NCBI RefSeq assembly: GCF_027706845.1
Contig: NZ_JAQGCZ010000017.1
Location: 35,823 to 99,822 of the forward strand
Length of the DNA: 64,000 bases
Source of the DNA: Mycolicibacterium sp. BiH015
GTDB taxonomy: Bacteria > Actinomycetota > Actinomycetes > Mycobacteriales > Mycobacteriaceae
Direction of reading: 5' to 3'
Of the stretch, positions 16,062 to 25,158 are shown piece by piece; the stretch's first letter is position 1; the number at the start of each line of letters is the position of its first letter. The notes beneath the pieces were generated by a model that was not told where the DNA came from, made no database searches, and saw only the letters and a program-made list of their open reading frames with translations. A program made the translations under genes and the position numbers.

Positions 16062-17145
16062 GGGACCGAACCCGGTCCTTGACACGCCGGGTCAGCGCGA
16101 CCAGCTTCGACGGTGTCGCCCGCTCGACAAGCCGCACCAGTGCATCGTCGATCACCTCGGGTTGCTCCAGCTGGACGAGATGGCCTGCGCCGTCGACGAT
16201 CACGAGCTCGGACTTCGCCAGCACATCCGCCATCTCCTGCGAGTACTCCATCGGTGTGAGCAGGTCGCTGTCACCGCACGCCACCAGGGTCGGAATCTTG
16301 TTCAGCGTCTCCAGTCCCGCCGTCTCGTCGTGCACCTCGAGGGCGTGCAAGAACTCCACCAGCGTGGTGATCGACGTGTCGTGCATCATCCGCTCGGAGA
16401 ACGCGACGACGCTCGGACTGACCTTCTCGTCGCCGTAGGACGCCGCCCGCAGAATCGGGCCGATGATCGAGCGGGCCGCGCCGCGACCCCGATGCACCGT
16501 CTTGGGCGCGTACCGGGCGGCGAACCGCACCGCCTCCAGCGCGGGATTCTTCAGGATCTCGCCCAGCGGCGACCGCGAAACGCCCTCTGCCGCTGAAGAG
16601 ATCAGCGCCGCACCGACGATTCGCGTCGGATAGCGCTGCGGGAACTGCCGGGCATGCGACAGCACCGTCATGCCACCCATCGAATGCCCGACCAGCACAA
16701 CGGGTCCGCGGGGCGCCATGACAGCAAGGACGCTTTCGAGGTCTTGTCCGAGCTGCTCGACCGTGTACGTCTCAGGAGGCGCCTCGCCCGACTGTCCATG
16801 GCCGCGCTGGTCGTAGAACACCATGCGTACCTGATCGCCCCACTGCTCGGTCAGCCGGGCGCGCTGAAAGTGGAACGAGCCCATCCGCAGGCAGAAGCCG
16901 TGCGCGAACACGACGGTCAGCGGCGCACTCGCAGGACCCACCTCGCGCGCCACCAGCGGGACGCCGTCGGGGGTGGTCACCACGCAGCCGCGGTCGGCGT
17001 CGAGCAGCTCGAAATCCTCATCGCGGTAGGGATCTTCGTTGGTGAGGCGCCGACGCAGCGACCTCGCGACCGTGACGCCCGCCGCCGAACCGACTGCAGC
17101 CACACCCGCCGCGCCGGCGAGCCAGCCCGCGCCCGCGCGGCTCAC
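16054..17145 (-). CDS. Alpha/beta hydrolase with N-terminal membrane segment
   Basis: 363-residue serine hydrolase. A hydrophobic Gly/Ala-rich N-terminus (AGAGWLAGAAGVAAVGSAAG) predicts a membrane anchor or signal sequence. The fold shows VVFAHGFCLRMGSF (oxyanion loop), FYDQRGHGQSG, the nucleophile elbow LVGHSMGGMTV, and the acid and histidine around ACGDSDLLTP and DGAGHLVQLEQPE. The start GTG 17145 overlaps the alr stop (GTGA), so it is coupled to alr and to tsaE downstream. The substrate is unknown; esterase, lipase or haloperoxidase-like activity is possible. Confidence 0.88.
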   Translation of the reverse strand: MSRAGAGWLAGAAGVAAVGSAAGVTVARSLRRRLTNEDPYRDEDFELLDADRGCVVTTPDGVPLVAREVGPASAPLTVVFAHGFCLRMGSFHFQRARLTEQWGDQVRMVFYDQRGHGQSGEAPPETYTVEQLGQDLESVLAVMAPRGPVVLVGHSMGGMTVLSHARQFPQRYPTRIVGAALISSAAEGVSRSPLGEILKNPALEAVRFAARYAPKTVHRGRGAARSIIGPILRAASYGDEKVSPSVVAFSERMMHDTSITTLVEFLHALEVHDETAGLETLNKIPTLVACGDSDLLTPMEYSQEMADVLAKSELVIVDGAGHLVQLEQPEVIDDALVRLVERATPSKLVALTRRVKDRVRSHG

Positions 17146-18275
17146 AGTGCACCCCCGATGTAGGTTCGTCCGATCCGCCGGCGCGGACTCGTCACCACCT
17201 CGTAGTTGATGGTGTCCAACAATTCCGCCCACTCCTGTGCCGTCGGCTCGCCGTCGTCGCCCGGGCCGAACAGGATCGCGTCGTCGCCCTCGGCAACCTC
17301 CACCGGGCCCGGCCCCAGATCCACTACGAACTGATCCATGCACACCCGGCCCACGTTCGGATAGCGGCGGCCGTTGATCGACACCTCGAAGCGGTTGCTC
17401 AGCGTCCGGAAAACCCCGTCGGCGTATCCGGCGGGCACCAGCGCCAGCGTGGTGTCGCGTGGCGCGGTCCACGTGTGGCCGTAGGACACCCCGTCGCCGG
17501 CTTGCACCGAACGGACATGCGCGACAGGACATTTCACAGTCATCGCGCCGCGCAACCCGAAGTCGCCCAACGACGGGATAGGGCTCTGCCCATACACGGC
17601 AATGCCCGGGCGCACCATGTCGAAGGCCAGGTCGGGCCGGGTCAGGGCAGCCGGCGAATTGCTCAGGTGAACCACGTCGAAACGGACACCGACCGCGCCC
17701 GCTTGGCCCACGAGGTCCTTCAGCCTGCGGGCCTGCTCGTCGTTGAACGGGTGGTCCGGATCGTCGCCGTGCGCGAGGTGCGACATCAGTCCGCGAATGC
17801 GGACCGCGTCGCCGGCCCTCTGCAGCGCGGCCAGGACCTCGGGATAGTCCTTCGGGCTGACACCGTTGCGGCTCAGGCCGGTGTCGGCCTTGATGGTCAC
17901 GACCGCCGTCTGCCCCGTGCGTATCGCCGCGTTGAGCACCTCGGCCACCTGGCGCGGCGAGGACACCGCCACCTCGACGCCGCACTGCAGGGCGGGCGCG
18001 AAGTCGGTGCCCGGTGAATGTAACCAGGCCAGCACCGGCTCGGTGACACCGTCGCGCCGCAGCGCGAGCGCCTCGTCGATGGTGGCCACCCCGAGCTCGG
18101 CAGCCCCCGCCGCCACGGCGGCACGGGCCACCTGCGTGGCGCCGTGCCCGTAGCCGTCGGCCTTGACGACGACCATCACCGCCGCCGATCCGGCACGTTC
18201 GCGCAGGACACCCACGTTGTGGGCGATGGCGGCGAGGTCGACCACGGCAAGCGGGCCGGCGTTGGGCGTGTTCAT
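17142..18275 (-). CDS. alr: Alanine racemase
   Basis: PLP-dependent interconversion of L- and D-alanine for peptidoglycan synthesis, and the target of D-cycloserine. 377 residues. The PLP lysine is K38 in VVVKADGYGHG, and the catalytic tyrosine lies in GVSYGHTW near residue 270. The phosphate-binding and substrate segments LSNSPAALTRPDLAFDMVRPG and GRVCMDQFVVDLG are present. Length and motifs are those of active enzymes. It heads the alr-hydrolase-tsaE-tsaB-rimI-tsaD unit. Confidence 0.97.
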   Translation of the reverse strand: MNTPNAGPLAVVDLAAIAHNVGVLRERAGSAAVMVVVKADGYGHGATQVARAAVAAGAAELGVATIDEALALRRDGVTEPVLAWLHSPGTDFAPALQCGVEVAVSSPRQVAEVLNAAIRTGQTAVVTIKADTGLSRNGVSPKDYPEVLAALQRAGDAVRIRGLMSHLAHGDDPDHPFNDEQARRLKDLVGQAGAVGVRFDVVHLSNSPAALTRPDLAFDMVRPGIAVYGQSPIPSLGDFGLRGAMTVKCPVAHVRSVQAGDGVSYGHTWTAPRDTTLALVPAGYADGVFRTLSNRFEVSINGRRYPNVGRVCMDQFVVDLGPGPVEVAEGDDAILFGPGDDGEPTAQEWAELLDTINYEVVTSPRRRIGRTYIGGAL

Positions 18276-18301
18276 CGCCCTCGATTCTCCCAGGCGCGGG
18301 T

Positions 18302-19696
18302 TCAGTGGGCGAAATGCTCCTCGTCGGCGAAGCCGCCGATCCCCGCCTTGTCGAGCTTGCCGAGCACCTCGACCAGGTCGTCTCGCAGGGCCCGGGCCAG
18401 GTTCGCCGAGAAGCCCTCACGCACCACGATGCGCAGCACCGCCACGTCGCTGGCGTTGTCGGGCATCGTGTACGCGGGCACCTGCCACCCATAGCTGCGC
18501 AGCAACGCCGAGACGTCGAACACGGTGTAGCTGGTGCCCTCGACGAGCTTGAACGCGACCACGGGGATCGCAGAGCCGTCGGTGATCACGTCGAACACCG
18601 GCTTGTTGTTCGCTCCCGTCATCCCGGCCAGCTCGCGCGCGAGCCAGGTCGCGGTTTCGGAGAGGCATTTCATGACCTGCGTGTAGCCGTCGCGGCCCAG
18701 CCGCAGGAAGTTGTAGTACTGCCCCACCACCTGATTACCGGGACGCGAGAAGTTGAGCGTGAACGTCGGCATGTCCCCGCCCAGGTAGTTCACCCGGAAC
18801 ACCAGGTCCTCGGGCAGGTGGTCCTTGTTCCGCCACACCACGAACCCGATGCCCGGGTAGGTCAGGCCGTACTTGTGGCCGCTGACGTTGATCGACACCA
18901 CCCGGGGCAGCCGGAAATCCCACACCAGCATCGGGTGCAGGAACGGCACCACGAAGCCGCCGCTGGCGGCGTCCACGTGCACGGGAACGTCGGGCCCCTT
19001 GTTCTTCGCGAGCCTGTCGAGCGCAGCGCAGATCTCACCGACAGGCTCGAGCTCGCCGGTGAACGTGGTGCCCAGGATCGCCACCACGCCGATGGTGTCC
19101 TCGTCGACGGCGTCGAGCACCTGCTCCGGGGTGATGACGTAGCGCCCCTCCTCCATCGGCAGATAGCGCGCCTCGACGTCGAAGTAGCGGCAGAACTTCT
19201 CCCACACCACCTGCACGTTGGACCCCATCACCAGGTTCGGCGTGCGGTTCTTCCACCCATCACCGACCCGATCGCGCCACCGCCACTTCAGCGCCAGGCC
19301 CGCCAGCATCACCGCCTCGCTGGATCCGACGGTCGACACGCCGATCGCGGTGGACGGGTCGTCGTCGCGCAGATCCTCGGCGTGGAACAGGTCGGCCACC
19401 ATGCACACGCACCGCTGCTCGATCGCGGCGGTCACCGGGTACTCGTCCTTGTCGATCATGTTCTTGTCGAACGTCTCCGACATCAGCTGGCCCGCCTCGG
19501 GATCCATCCACGTCGTGACGAACGTCGCCAGGTTGAGCCGGGAACTGCCGTCGAGCATCAGCTCGTCGTGGATGAACCGGTAGGTCTGCTCGGGTTCCAT
19601 CGACTCGTCGGGCAGCCGTAGGGCCGGGACGGGCGACGTCGACATCCGTCCGCAGTAGGCGGGAGTCAGCGACGAGTGGTGCGAAATGTTGGGCAT
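18302..19696 (-). CDS. gadB: Glutamate decarboxylase
   Basis: PLP enzyme converting glutamate to GABA, consuming a proton, in the cytosol. 464 residues. The PLP lysine is in SINVSGHKYGLTYPG, with HVDAASGGFVVPF (PLP-stacking and Asp contact) upstream. The C-terminus ends EEHFAH, comparable to the pH-gating tail of bacterial Gad. The start is ATG 19696-19694 (MPNISHHSS); the frame continues upstream but into the nnr gene. In M. tuberculosis gadB (Rv3432c) also sits next to the NAD(P)HX repair gene. Confidence 0.95.
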   Translation of the reverse strand: MPNISHHSSLTPAYCGRMSTSPVPALRLPDESMEPEQTYRFIHDELMLDGSSRLNLATFVTTWMDPEAGQLMSETFDKNMIDKDEYPVTAAIEQRCVCMVADLFHAEDLRDDDPSTAIGVSTVGSSEAVMLAGLALKWRWRDRVGDGWKNRTPNLVMGSNVQVVWEKFCRYFDVEARYLPMEEGRYVITPEQVLDAVDEDTIGVVAILGTTFTGELEPVGEICAALDRLAKNKGPDVPVHVDAASGGFVVPFLHPMLVWDFRLPRVVSINVSGHKYGLTYPGIGFVVWRNKDHLPEDLVFRVNYLGGDMPTFTLNFSRPGNQVVGQYYNFLRLGRDGYTQVMKCLSETATWLARELAGMTGANNKPVFDVITDGSAIPVVAFKLVEGTSYTVFDVSALLRSYGWQVPAYTMPDNASDVAVLRIVVREGFSANLARALRDDLVEVLGKLDKAGIGGFADEEHFAH

Positions 19697-19706
19697 GGCC
19701 TCATTT

Positions 19707-21122
19707 CTAGAGGATGGAAGCCAGCGCCGTCCGTAGATGCGCGAGGATGCGCGACGCGGATGTCGGTGCGGCCGCCGGGCCGGGGTCACCGGCGGACAGA
19801 TCGGCGGCGCGCGCGTGCACGTAGGCAGCGGCCGCGGCTGCCTCCCCCGGTGGAACTCCCGCGGCGAGCAGGGCGCCGATGACGCCCGAGAGCACGTCAC
19901 CCGAGCCTGCGGTGGCGGCCCACGAGTTGCCCGCCACGTTGAGATGGACCGGACCTGCGCCCGGCTCCGCAACGACGGTGACATTGCCCTTCAACAGCAC
20001 CGTGACGCCGAGCTGGTCGGCGAGCCTGCGGGTGTCTGCGATGCGATCGTCGCCCGGCGCGGAGCCGGCCAAGCGCTTGAACTCTCCTGCATGGGGTGTC
20101 AGCACCGTCGGGGCCTGACGTCCTGCGACGAGCTCGGGGTGCGCGGACAGGATCGTCAGGGCATCGGCGTCGACGATGACCGGCAGATCGGTCTCAAGCG
20201 CGAACACCAGTGCCGCCGCGGCGCTTTCGTCGGTGCCGAGCCCGGGGCCGATGACCCAGGACTGCACCCGGCCCGCGGTCGCGTGGCTGGATGTGGCGAT
20301 GACCTCGGGCCAGTGCGAAACCACCTCGGCCGCTGCGCTTCCTGCGTAGCGCACCATGCCGGACGTGGCCGCGACGGCAGCGCCGGTGCACAGGATGGCT
20401 GCGCCCGGATAGGTCGCCGAGCCTGCCATCACACCGGTGACACCCTGGGTGTACTTGTCATCTTTGGGCCCCGGCACCGGCCAGCGCCGGGCGACATCGA
20501 CGGCTTCCATGGCACGGACGTCGCTGGGCGGGAGATCGAGGCCGATGTCGACGAGCTCCACACGGCCGCAGTTGCCCAGTGCATGGACGGGTTTGAGCCC
20601 GCCGAAGGTGACGGTCACGGCGGGCCGGACGTGCGGCCCTTCCGCGGCGCCGGTGCCGACGTCGACCCCGCTGGGCAGGTCGACGGCGACGACCGGGACG
20701 CCGAGACTTTCCGCAGACTCGAACACCGCTGCCGCATCGGGCCGCAGCGGCCCGGATCCCGAGATACCGACGACGCCGTCGATCGCCAGATCCGTTGCGC
20801 TCGGTACGTTTTCGACGATTCGGCCACCGGCGCGCAGAAATGCGTGCAACCCGGCTCGGTGCGCCTTCTCCGGCTTCAGCAGAATCGCCACGGCGCGAGC
20901 GCCGCGCCGCCGCAGCAACGTCGCTGCCCACAACGCGTCACCGCCGTTGTCTCCGGAACCGACCACCGCACAAACGGTCTTGCCGGGGACGGAACCCAAC
21001 TCGCGGGCGATCGCGGTGGCGAGCCCGAACGCCGCGCGCCGCATCAGCTTTCCCTCGGGAAGCGACGCGAGCAACGGTGCTTCCGCATCGCGGATCGCGT
21101 CGGCGCTGTAGAAGTACCGCAT
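19707..21122 (-). CDS. nnr: Bifunctional NAD(P)HX epimerase/dehydratase
   Basis: Metabolite-repair enzyme. The N-terminal YjeF_N epimerase domain (residues about 1-210; VVGSGDNGGDALW) interconverts R- and S-NAD(P)HX. The C-terminal ADP-dependent dehydratase domain (about 220-471; VIGPGLGTDES, LTPHAGEFKRL, NSWAATAGSGDVLSG) restores NAD(P)H. The start ATG 21122-21120 (MRYFYSADAIRDAE) matches the family; the longer frame is rejected. Ten bases separate it from gadB. Confidence 0.95.
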   Translation of the reverse strand: MRYFYSADAIRDAEAPLLASLPEGKLMRRAAFGLATAIARELGSVPGKTVCAVVGSGDNGGDALWAATLLRRRGARAVAILLKPEKAHRAGLHAFLRAGGRIVENVPSATDLAIDGVVGISGSGPLRPDAAAVFESAESLGVPVVAVDLPSGVDVGTGAAEGPHVRPAVTVTFGGLKPVHALGNCGRVELVDIGLDLPPSDVRAMEAVDVARRWPVPGPKDDKYTQGVTGVMAGSATYPGAAILCTGAAVAATSGMVRYAGSAAAEVVSHWPEVIATSSHATAGRVQSWVIGPGLGTDESAAAALVFALETDLPVIVDADALTILSAHPELVAGRQAPTVLTPHAGEFKRLAGSAPGDDRIADTRRLADQLGVTVLLKGNVTVVAEPGAGPVHLNVAGNSWAATAGSGDVLSGVIGALLAAGVPPGEAAAAAAYVHARAADLSAGDPGPAAAPTSASRILAHLRTALASIL

Positions 21123-21153
21123 AGTGCCCACGGTACGTGGGTACCTGCACTCC

Positions 21154-21519
21154 ATGACCGTCATCGACGACCTCCTCGAGCTCGAACACGCCGGCTGGAA
21201 GTCCCTGTGCGACGGCAGCGGCGATCAGTTCTACGGAAATCTGATGACCGACGACGCCGTGATGGTGCTGGCGAACGGCATGGTGATGGACCGAGCGACG
21301 GTCACCTCCGCGCTCGGCGAATCACCGCCGTGGGCACGCTACGAGATCACCGACGTCCGACTCGTAGCGGTCGCGGACGACGCCGCCGCGCTCGTCTACA
21401 CAGGCTCGGGGTGGCGTGACGGCGACGACCAGCCGTTCGTGGGCGCGATGTCGTCGGTCTATCGTCGAACCGCCGACGGCTGGAAGCTCGCGCTGTATCA
21501 GCAGTCGGCGAAGAGCTGA
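21154..21519 (+). CDS. SnoaL-like / DUF4440 (NTF2-fold) protein
   Basis: 121-residue single-domain NTF2-like protein (MTVIDDLLELEHAGWKSLCDG ... FYGNLMTDDAVMVLANG ... YRRTADGWKLALYQQS). Such proteins form a small cone-shaped pocket and include both enzymes and binding proteins; no catalytic dyad can be named here. ATG 21154 is chosen. It is divergent from nnr, with the starts 31 bases apart, and its stop abuts that of the STAS gene. Confidence 0.78.
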   Translation: MTVIDDLLELEHAGWKSLCDGSGDQFYGNLMTDDAVMVLANGMVMDRATVTSALGESPPWARYEITDVRLVAVADDAAALVYTGSGWRDGDDQPFVGAMSSVYRRTADGWKLALYQQSAKS

Positions 21520-21891
21520 CTAGACCTGCCGCCCCTGTCTGGCCTCCGCCAGCGTGGGATAGAGGTCGATGACTTCGTCGATGCGCATCATGCGCAGGAC
21601 GCGACTGGTGGCGGGGCCGTCGGCGACGACGCGCAACGAGATGCCGCCGCGCTCGGTGAGGCGGTGCGTTTCCACCAGCAGGGAGATCCCGGCCGACGAC
21701 AGAAAGCTCACGTCGGTGATATCCACGATCAACACCGGTGGTGAAGTGGTGAACGCCACGTCGAGGTGGGTTCCCAGAGTGGGTGCGGTCAGGACATCCA
21801 GGTCGCCGTAGACGTGCAACACCAAGAAATCCTCATCGCGGCGCGGCGTGACAGTGAATCTGCCACTACGCGCTTGTCCAGCCGAAATCAT
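21520..21891 (-). CDS. STAS-domain anti-sigma factor antagonist
   Basis: 123-residue STAS domain with the typical core LHVYGDLDVLTAPTLGTHLD and the phosphorylatable serine region VDITDVSFLSSAGISLLVE. Such proteins bind an anti-sigma kinase of the SpoIIAB/RsbW type and release a sigma factor such as SigF; phosphorylation of the serine blocks this. No anti-sigma kinase is in the window. The start ATG 21891-21889 (MISAGQARSGRF) avoids a Cys/Pro-rich upstream extension. Confidence 0.88.
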   Translation of the reverse strand: MISAGQARSGRFTVTPRRDEDFLVLHVYGDLDVLTAPTLGTHLDVAFTTSPPVLIVDITDVSFLSSAGISLLVETHRLTERGGISLRVVADGPATSRVLRMMRIDEVIDLYPTLAEARQGRQV

Positions 21892-22335
21892 CGCCAACCC
21901 CCGGGGTGGTCTTAGGCAGCAAGGCACAACACGTGCACAACCTGGTCCCGCTGCTGGAACCCTGCATCCACAGCCGCTCAGGCGGCCGTTGCTGCACAAC
22001 GGTTCATTTCACTATTTATCGCTTGCGAAACCCAAAGCGTTATCAATCCGGCGAAAATTCCGACCAGAATGCCCCCGCTGCTGCAGCGATCGCGTCCGGA
22101 TATCCTCCGGTGATGGCGTGACGCGTCCTGCCATAATTCGACTCGGCCCTGCGGCAACAACTTCCGCGCCGCCACAGCTGCCCGTCTGGCATCGTAAATC
22201 ACACTGCGTCCCGCCAGCACCACGAGTACCGGTAGACCCGCACGGTGCCGAAACTCGTTAATACATCGATTGTCTCGTCGAGAAAGCGTCCACGCGCCGC
22301 CTGGTCGCGGAAATGACCGACCTGCGGGGTGGGCA
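21892..22335. other. Gap between STAS gene and glmS, no convincing gene
   Basis: 444 bases, more AT-rich than either neighbour. On the minus strand a short frame ending at 21978 encodes one good hydrophobic segment (GGILVGIFAGLITLWVSQA) but has no usable start codon after the GGAGG at about 22107, so it is not called. It must contain the STAS promoter. Confidence 0.4.
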
Positions 22336-24201
22336 CTACTCGACGGTGACCGACTTCGCCAAGTTGCGTGGCTTGTCGACGTCGTAGCCGCGCGCCTGGG
22401 CCACTCCCGCCGAGAACAGCTGCATCGGGATAGTCGACAGCAGCGGCTGGAAAAGCGTTGACACCGCCGGGATTTCGATCAGATGATCGGCATAGGGACG
22501 TACGGTCTCGTCGCCCTCCTCGGCGATGACGATCGTGACTGCGCCGCGAGCCTGAATCTCCCTGATGTTCGACAGCAGCTTCGAATGAAGCGTGGCCGAG
22601 TTCTTCGGCGACGGCATCACCACGATCACCGGCAGGTCGTCCTCGATCAGCGCGATCGGACCGTGTTTGAGCTCTCCCGCGGCGAAGCCCTCGGCGTGCA
22701 TGTACGCCAATTCCTTGAGTTTCAAGGCACCTTCGAGTGCCACCGGGTAGCCAACGTGGCGGCCGAGGAAGAGCACGGTCTGCGACGTGGCGAACTGCTT
22801 GGCCAATTGCACCACCGGTTCGGACGTCGCCAGCACGCGGGAGATCAGCTCTGGCATGGCCTCCAGGTCGTGGTACTCGCGGGCGACCTCGTCGGGGTAC
22901 TTGGTGCCGCGCGCCTGCGCAAGCGCAAGGCCGACAAGGTAATTGGCGGCCACCTGAGCCAGGAACGTCTTGGTCGAGGCGACACCGATCTCGGGCCCGG
23001 CGCGGGTGTAGAGCACCGCGTCGCATTCGCGCGGGATCTGGCTGCCGTTGGTGTTGCAGATGGCCAGCACCTTGGCTTTCTGCTCCTTGGCGTGCCGCAC
23101 CGCCTCCAGCGTGTCGGCAGTCTCCCCCGACTGCGAGATCGCCACGACCAGCGTGTGACTGTCCAGGACCGGATCCCGGTACCGGAATTCGCTGGCAAGC
23201 TCGACCTCGACGGGCAGCCGCGTCCAGTGCTCGATCGCGTACTTGGCCAGCAGCCCGGAGTGGTAGGCGGTACCGCACGCGACGACGAAGACCTTGTCGA
23301 TGTCACGCAGTTCCTGATCGGAGAGACGCTGCTCGTCGAGCACGATGCGGTTGTTGGCGAAATGGCCGAGCAGCGTATCGGATACCGCGGCGGGCTGCTC
23401 GGCGATCTCTTTGAGCATGAAGTACTCGTAGCCGCCCTTCTCGGCGGCCGACATGTCCCAGTCGATGTGGAACTCACGGTAATCGTGGGTGTCGTGGCCG
23501 CGGAAGTCTGTGACCCGATAGCCGTTCGCGGTGACGACGACGGCCTGGTCCTGACCGAGCTCGACGGCGTCGCGGGTGTGCTCGATGAACGCCGCGACGT
23601 CGGATCCGACGAACATCTCCCCGTCGCCGACGCCGAGCACGAGCGGAGTGGAGCGGCGAGCGGCCATGATCGTGCCGGGGTCGTCGGCATGGGCGAATAC
23701 CAACGTGAAATGGCCTTCCAGCCGCGGCAGGACGGCAAAGACCGACGCGGGGAAATCCCCTGCCGCCTCCCCGTACAGGTACTCACGGGAAACCATGTGC
23801 ACGGCGACCTCGGTGTCGGTGTCGCTGGCGAATTCGACGCCGGCGGCCTCGAGCTCGGCGCGCAGCACCGCGAAGTTCTCGATGATGCCGTTGTGGACGA
23901 CGGCGACCTTGCCGGACGCGTCGCGGTGGGGGTGGGCGTTGCGGTCGGTGGGCCTGCCGTGGGTCGCCCAGCGCGTATGCCCGAGGCCGGTCGCGCCCGC
24001 GGGACTCTCCGCACCCGCCTCGGCGAGCGCCGCCTCCAGGTTGGCCAGCCTGCCTGCCTTGCGGCGGACCGTCAGCCCACCGTGTCCGTCGAGCAGCGCA
24101 ACGCCGGACGAGTCGTAACCTCGGTACTCCATGCGGCGAAGCGCGTCGACGACGATGTCGCAGGCAGGACGTTGCCCGACATAGCCGACGATTCCACACA
24201 T
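22336..24201 (-). CDS. glmS: Glutamine-fructose-6-phosphate aminotransferase GlmS
   Basis: Makes glucosamine-6-phosphate from fructose-6-phosphate and glutamine, the first step to UDP-GlcNAc for peptidoglycan. 621 residues. The mature nucleophile is Cys2 in MCGIVGYVGQRPA, which fixes the start at 24201-24199. A glutaminase domain covers about 1-230 and two SIS isomerase domains about 290-420 and 460-600 (VACGTAYHSGLLAKY, AISQSGETADTLEA, LKELAYMHAEGFAAGELKHG). The C-terminus DVDKPRNLAKSVTVE is canonical. glmM lies 8 kb away in the same orientation. Confidence 0.97.
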   Translation of the reverse strand: MCGIVGYVGQRPACDIVVDALRRMEYRGYDSSGVALLDGHGGLTVRRKAGRLANLEAALAEAGAESPAGATGLGHTRWATHGRPTDRNAHPHRDASGKVAVVHNGIIENFAVLRAELEAAGVEFASDTDTEVAVHMVSREYLYGEAAGDFPASVFAVLPRLEGHFTLVFAHADDPGTIMAARRSTPLVLGVGDGEMFVGSDVAAFIEHTRDAVELGQDQAVVVTANGYRVTDFRGHDTHDYREFHIDWDMSAAEKGGYEYFMLKEIAEQPAAVSDTLLGHFANNRIVLDEQRLSDQELRDIDKVFVVACGTAYHSGLLAKYAIEHWTRLPVEVELASEFRYRDPVLDSHTLVVAISQSGETADTLEAVRHAKEQKAKVLAICNTNGSQIPRECDAVLYTRAGPEIGVASTKTFLAQVAANYLVGLALAQARGTKYPDEVAREYHDLEAMPELISRVLATSEPVVQLAKQFATSQTVLFLGRHVGYPVALEGALKLKELAYMHAEGFAAGELKHGPIALIEDDLPVIVVMPSPKNSATLHSKLLSNIREIQARGAVTIVIAEEGDETVRPYADHLIEIPAVSTLFQPLLSTIPMQLFSAGVAQARGYDVDKPRNLAKSVTVE

Positions 24202-24257
24202 AGCCATCCAGGGTACGGCAGGAGACGCCTCGCACCCGGTTGGGCTACGGTCATCAG

Positions 24258-25103
24258 GTGGCCAGCACGAAGAAGCTCTTTGCCGCGTTGACCCGCCGCG
24301 GACCGCACCGCGTTTTGCGCGGTGACCTCGCCTTTGCCGGCCAGCCGGGTGTCGTCTACACCCCCGCGGAAGGCAAGAATCTGCCTGGCGTCGCATTCGC
24401 TCACGATTGGATCACATCGGCGGATCGCTACCGCGGAACGCTGGAGCACCTCGCCTCATGGGGCATCGTCGCCGCCGCGCCCAACACGGAAACCGGCCTT
24501 GCGCCGTCGGTGCTCAATTTCGCCTACGACCTGGGCACGACGCTGGACATCATCACCGGGGTGCGCCTGGGCGACGGCGATATCAGCGTGCATCCCGCCA
24601 AGCTCGGCATCGCCGGTCACGGGTTCGGCGGCTCTGCGGCGGTGTTCGCGGCGGCGGGCTTACCCGTCAGGCCAAAAGCGGTGGTCGCGGCATATCCGAC
24701 GATCTCCAGCCCGCCAGCCGAAGCTCCTGCGTCCGGGCTGGCGGTGCCGGGCATGATCCTGTCCGATCCCGGGGATCCGATGACGCTGCGGTCCAATGCC
24801 GTCGAACTGGCTCGCTCGTGGAAGGCCGCGACGTTGCGCGCGACCTCGGGGACCAAGTCGGGCGGATTGGTCGAGGGCCGCACCCTCGCCAAGGTCGTGG
24901 GGCTGCCCGGCGCCGACAGGGGCACTCAGAAGATCGTGCGCGCGCTCATGACGGGCTACCTGCTGCACCTGCTGGCCGGCGACAAGACGTACCGCGACTT
25001 CGCCGACGCCGAAGTCGAACTCCCCAAGGCGCCGATCATCGACCCCTTTGCCGACGACCCGGTCTCGCTGGAGAACAAGGTCGTCGCGCTCCTGAAGCCG
25101 TAG
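24258..25103 (+). CDS. Dienelactone-hydrolase-type alpha/beta protein (Rv3438-like)
   Basis: 281-residue alpha/beta hydrolase-fold protein starting at GTG 24258 (VASTKKLFAALTRRG). The strand-elbow region reads LGIAGHGFGGSAAVFAAAG. The position where a nucleophilic Ser or Cys is expected (GxSxG) is Gly, so it may be catalytically dead or use another residue. The position next to glmS, divergent from it, matches Rv3438 of M. tuberculosis. No signal peptide. A binding or scaffolding role is as likely as an esterase role. Confidence 0.75.
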   Translation: MASTKKLFAALTRRGPHRVLRGDLAFAGQPGVVYTPAEGKNLPGVAFAHDWITSADRYRGTLEHLASWGIVAAAPNTETGLAPSVLNFAYDLGTTLDIITGVRLGDGDISVHPAKLGIAGHGFGGSAAVFAAAGLPVRPKAVVAAYPTISSPPAEAPASGLAVPGMILSDPGDPMTLRSNAVELARSWKAATLRATSGTKSGGLVEGRTLAKVVGLPGADRGTQKIVRALMTGYLLHLLAGDKTYRDFADAEVELPKAPIIDPFADDPVSLENKVVALLKP

Positions 25104-25125
25104 CCCTCGGCACCGCACAAACTTC

Positions 25126-25152
25126 CCAACCAACTGGTTGGCCGTGTATACC
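25126..25152 (+). promoter_or_regulatory. Inverted repeat and leaderless promoter of the LLM gene
   Basis: Perfect CCAACCA-AC-TGGTTGG inverted repeat (25126-25141) followed by TATACC (25147-25152) six bases before the ATG at 25159, so the transcript is probably leaderless. The repeat has the size of a TetR-family operator and covers the space just upstream of the -10. Confidence 0.6.
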
Positions 25153-25158
25153 TGGTTC

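Noticed and set aside
17146..18492. Long minus-strand extension that would join alr-antisense-like sequence to the alpha/beta hydrolase
   Set aside because: The extension runs through alr in another frame; the GTGA overlap at 17145 gives a natural hydrolase start. The upstream residues are Arg/Gly-rich shadow.
21978..22223. Minus-strand 81-residue frame with one hydrophobic segment between the STAS gene and glmS
   Set aside because: The hydrophobic part has no ATG or GTG start after the GGAGG, and the upstream residues do not look like protein; a chance frame is more likely.
22483..24291. 602-residue plus-strand frame opposite glmS
   Set aside because: Antisense shadow of glmS with no family motifs.
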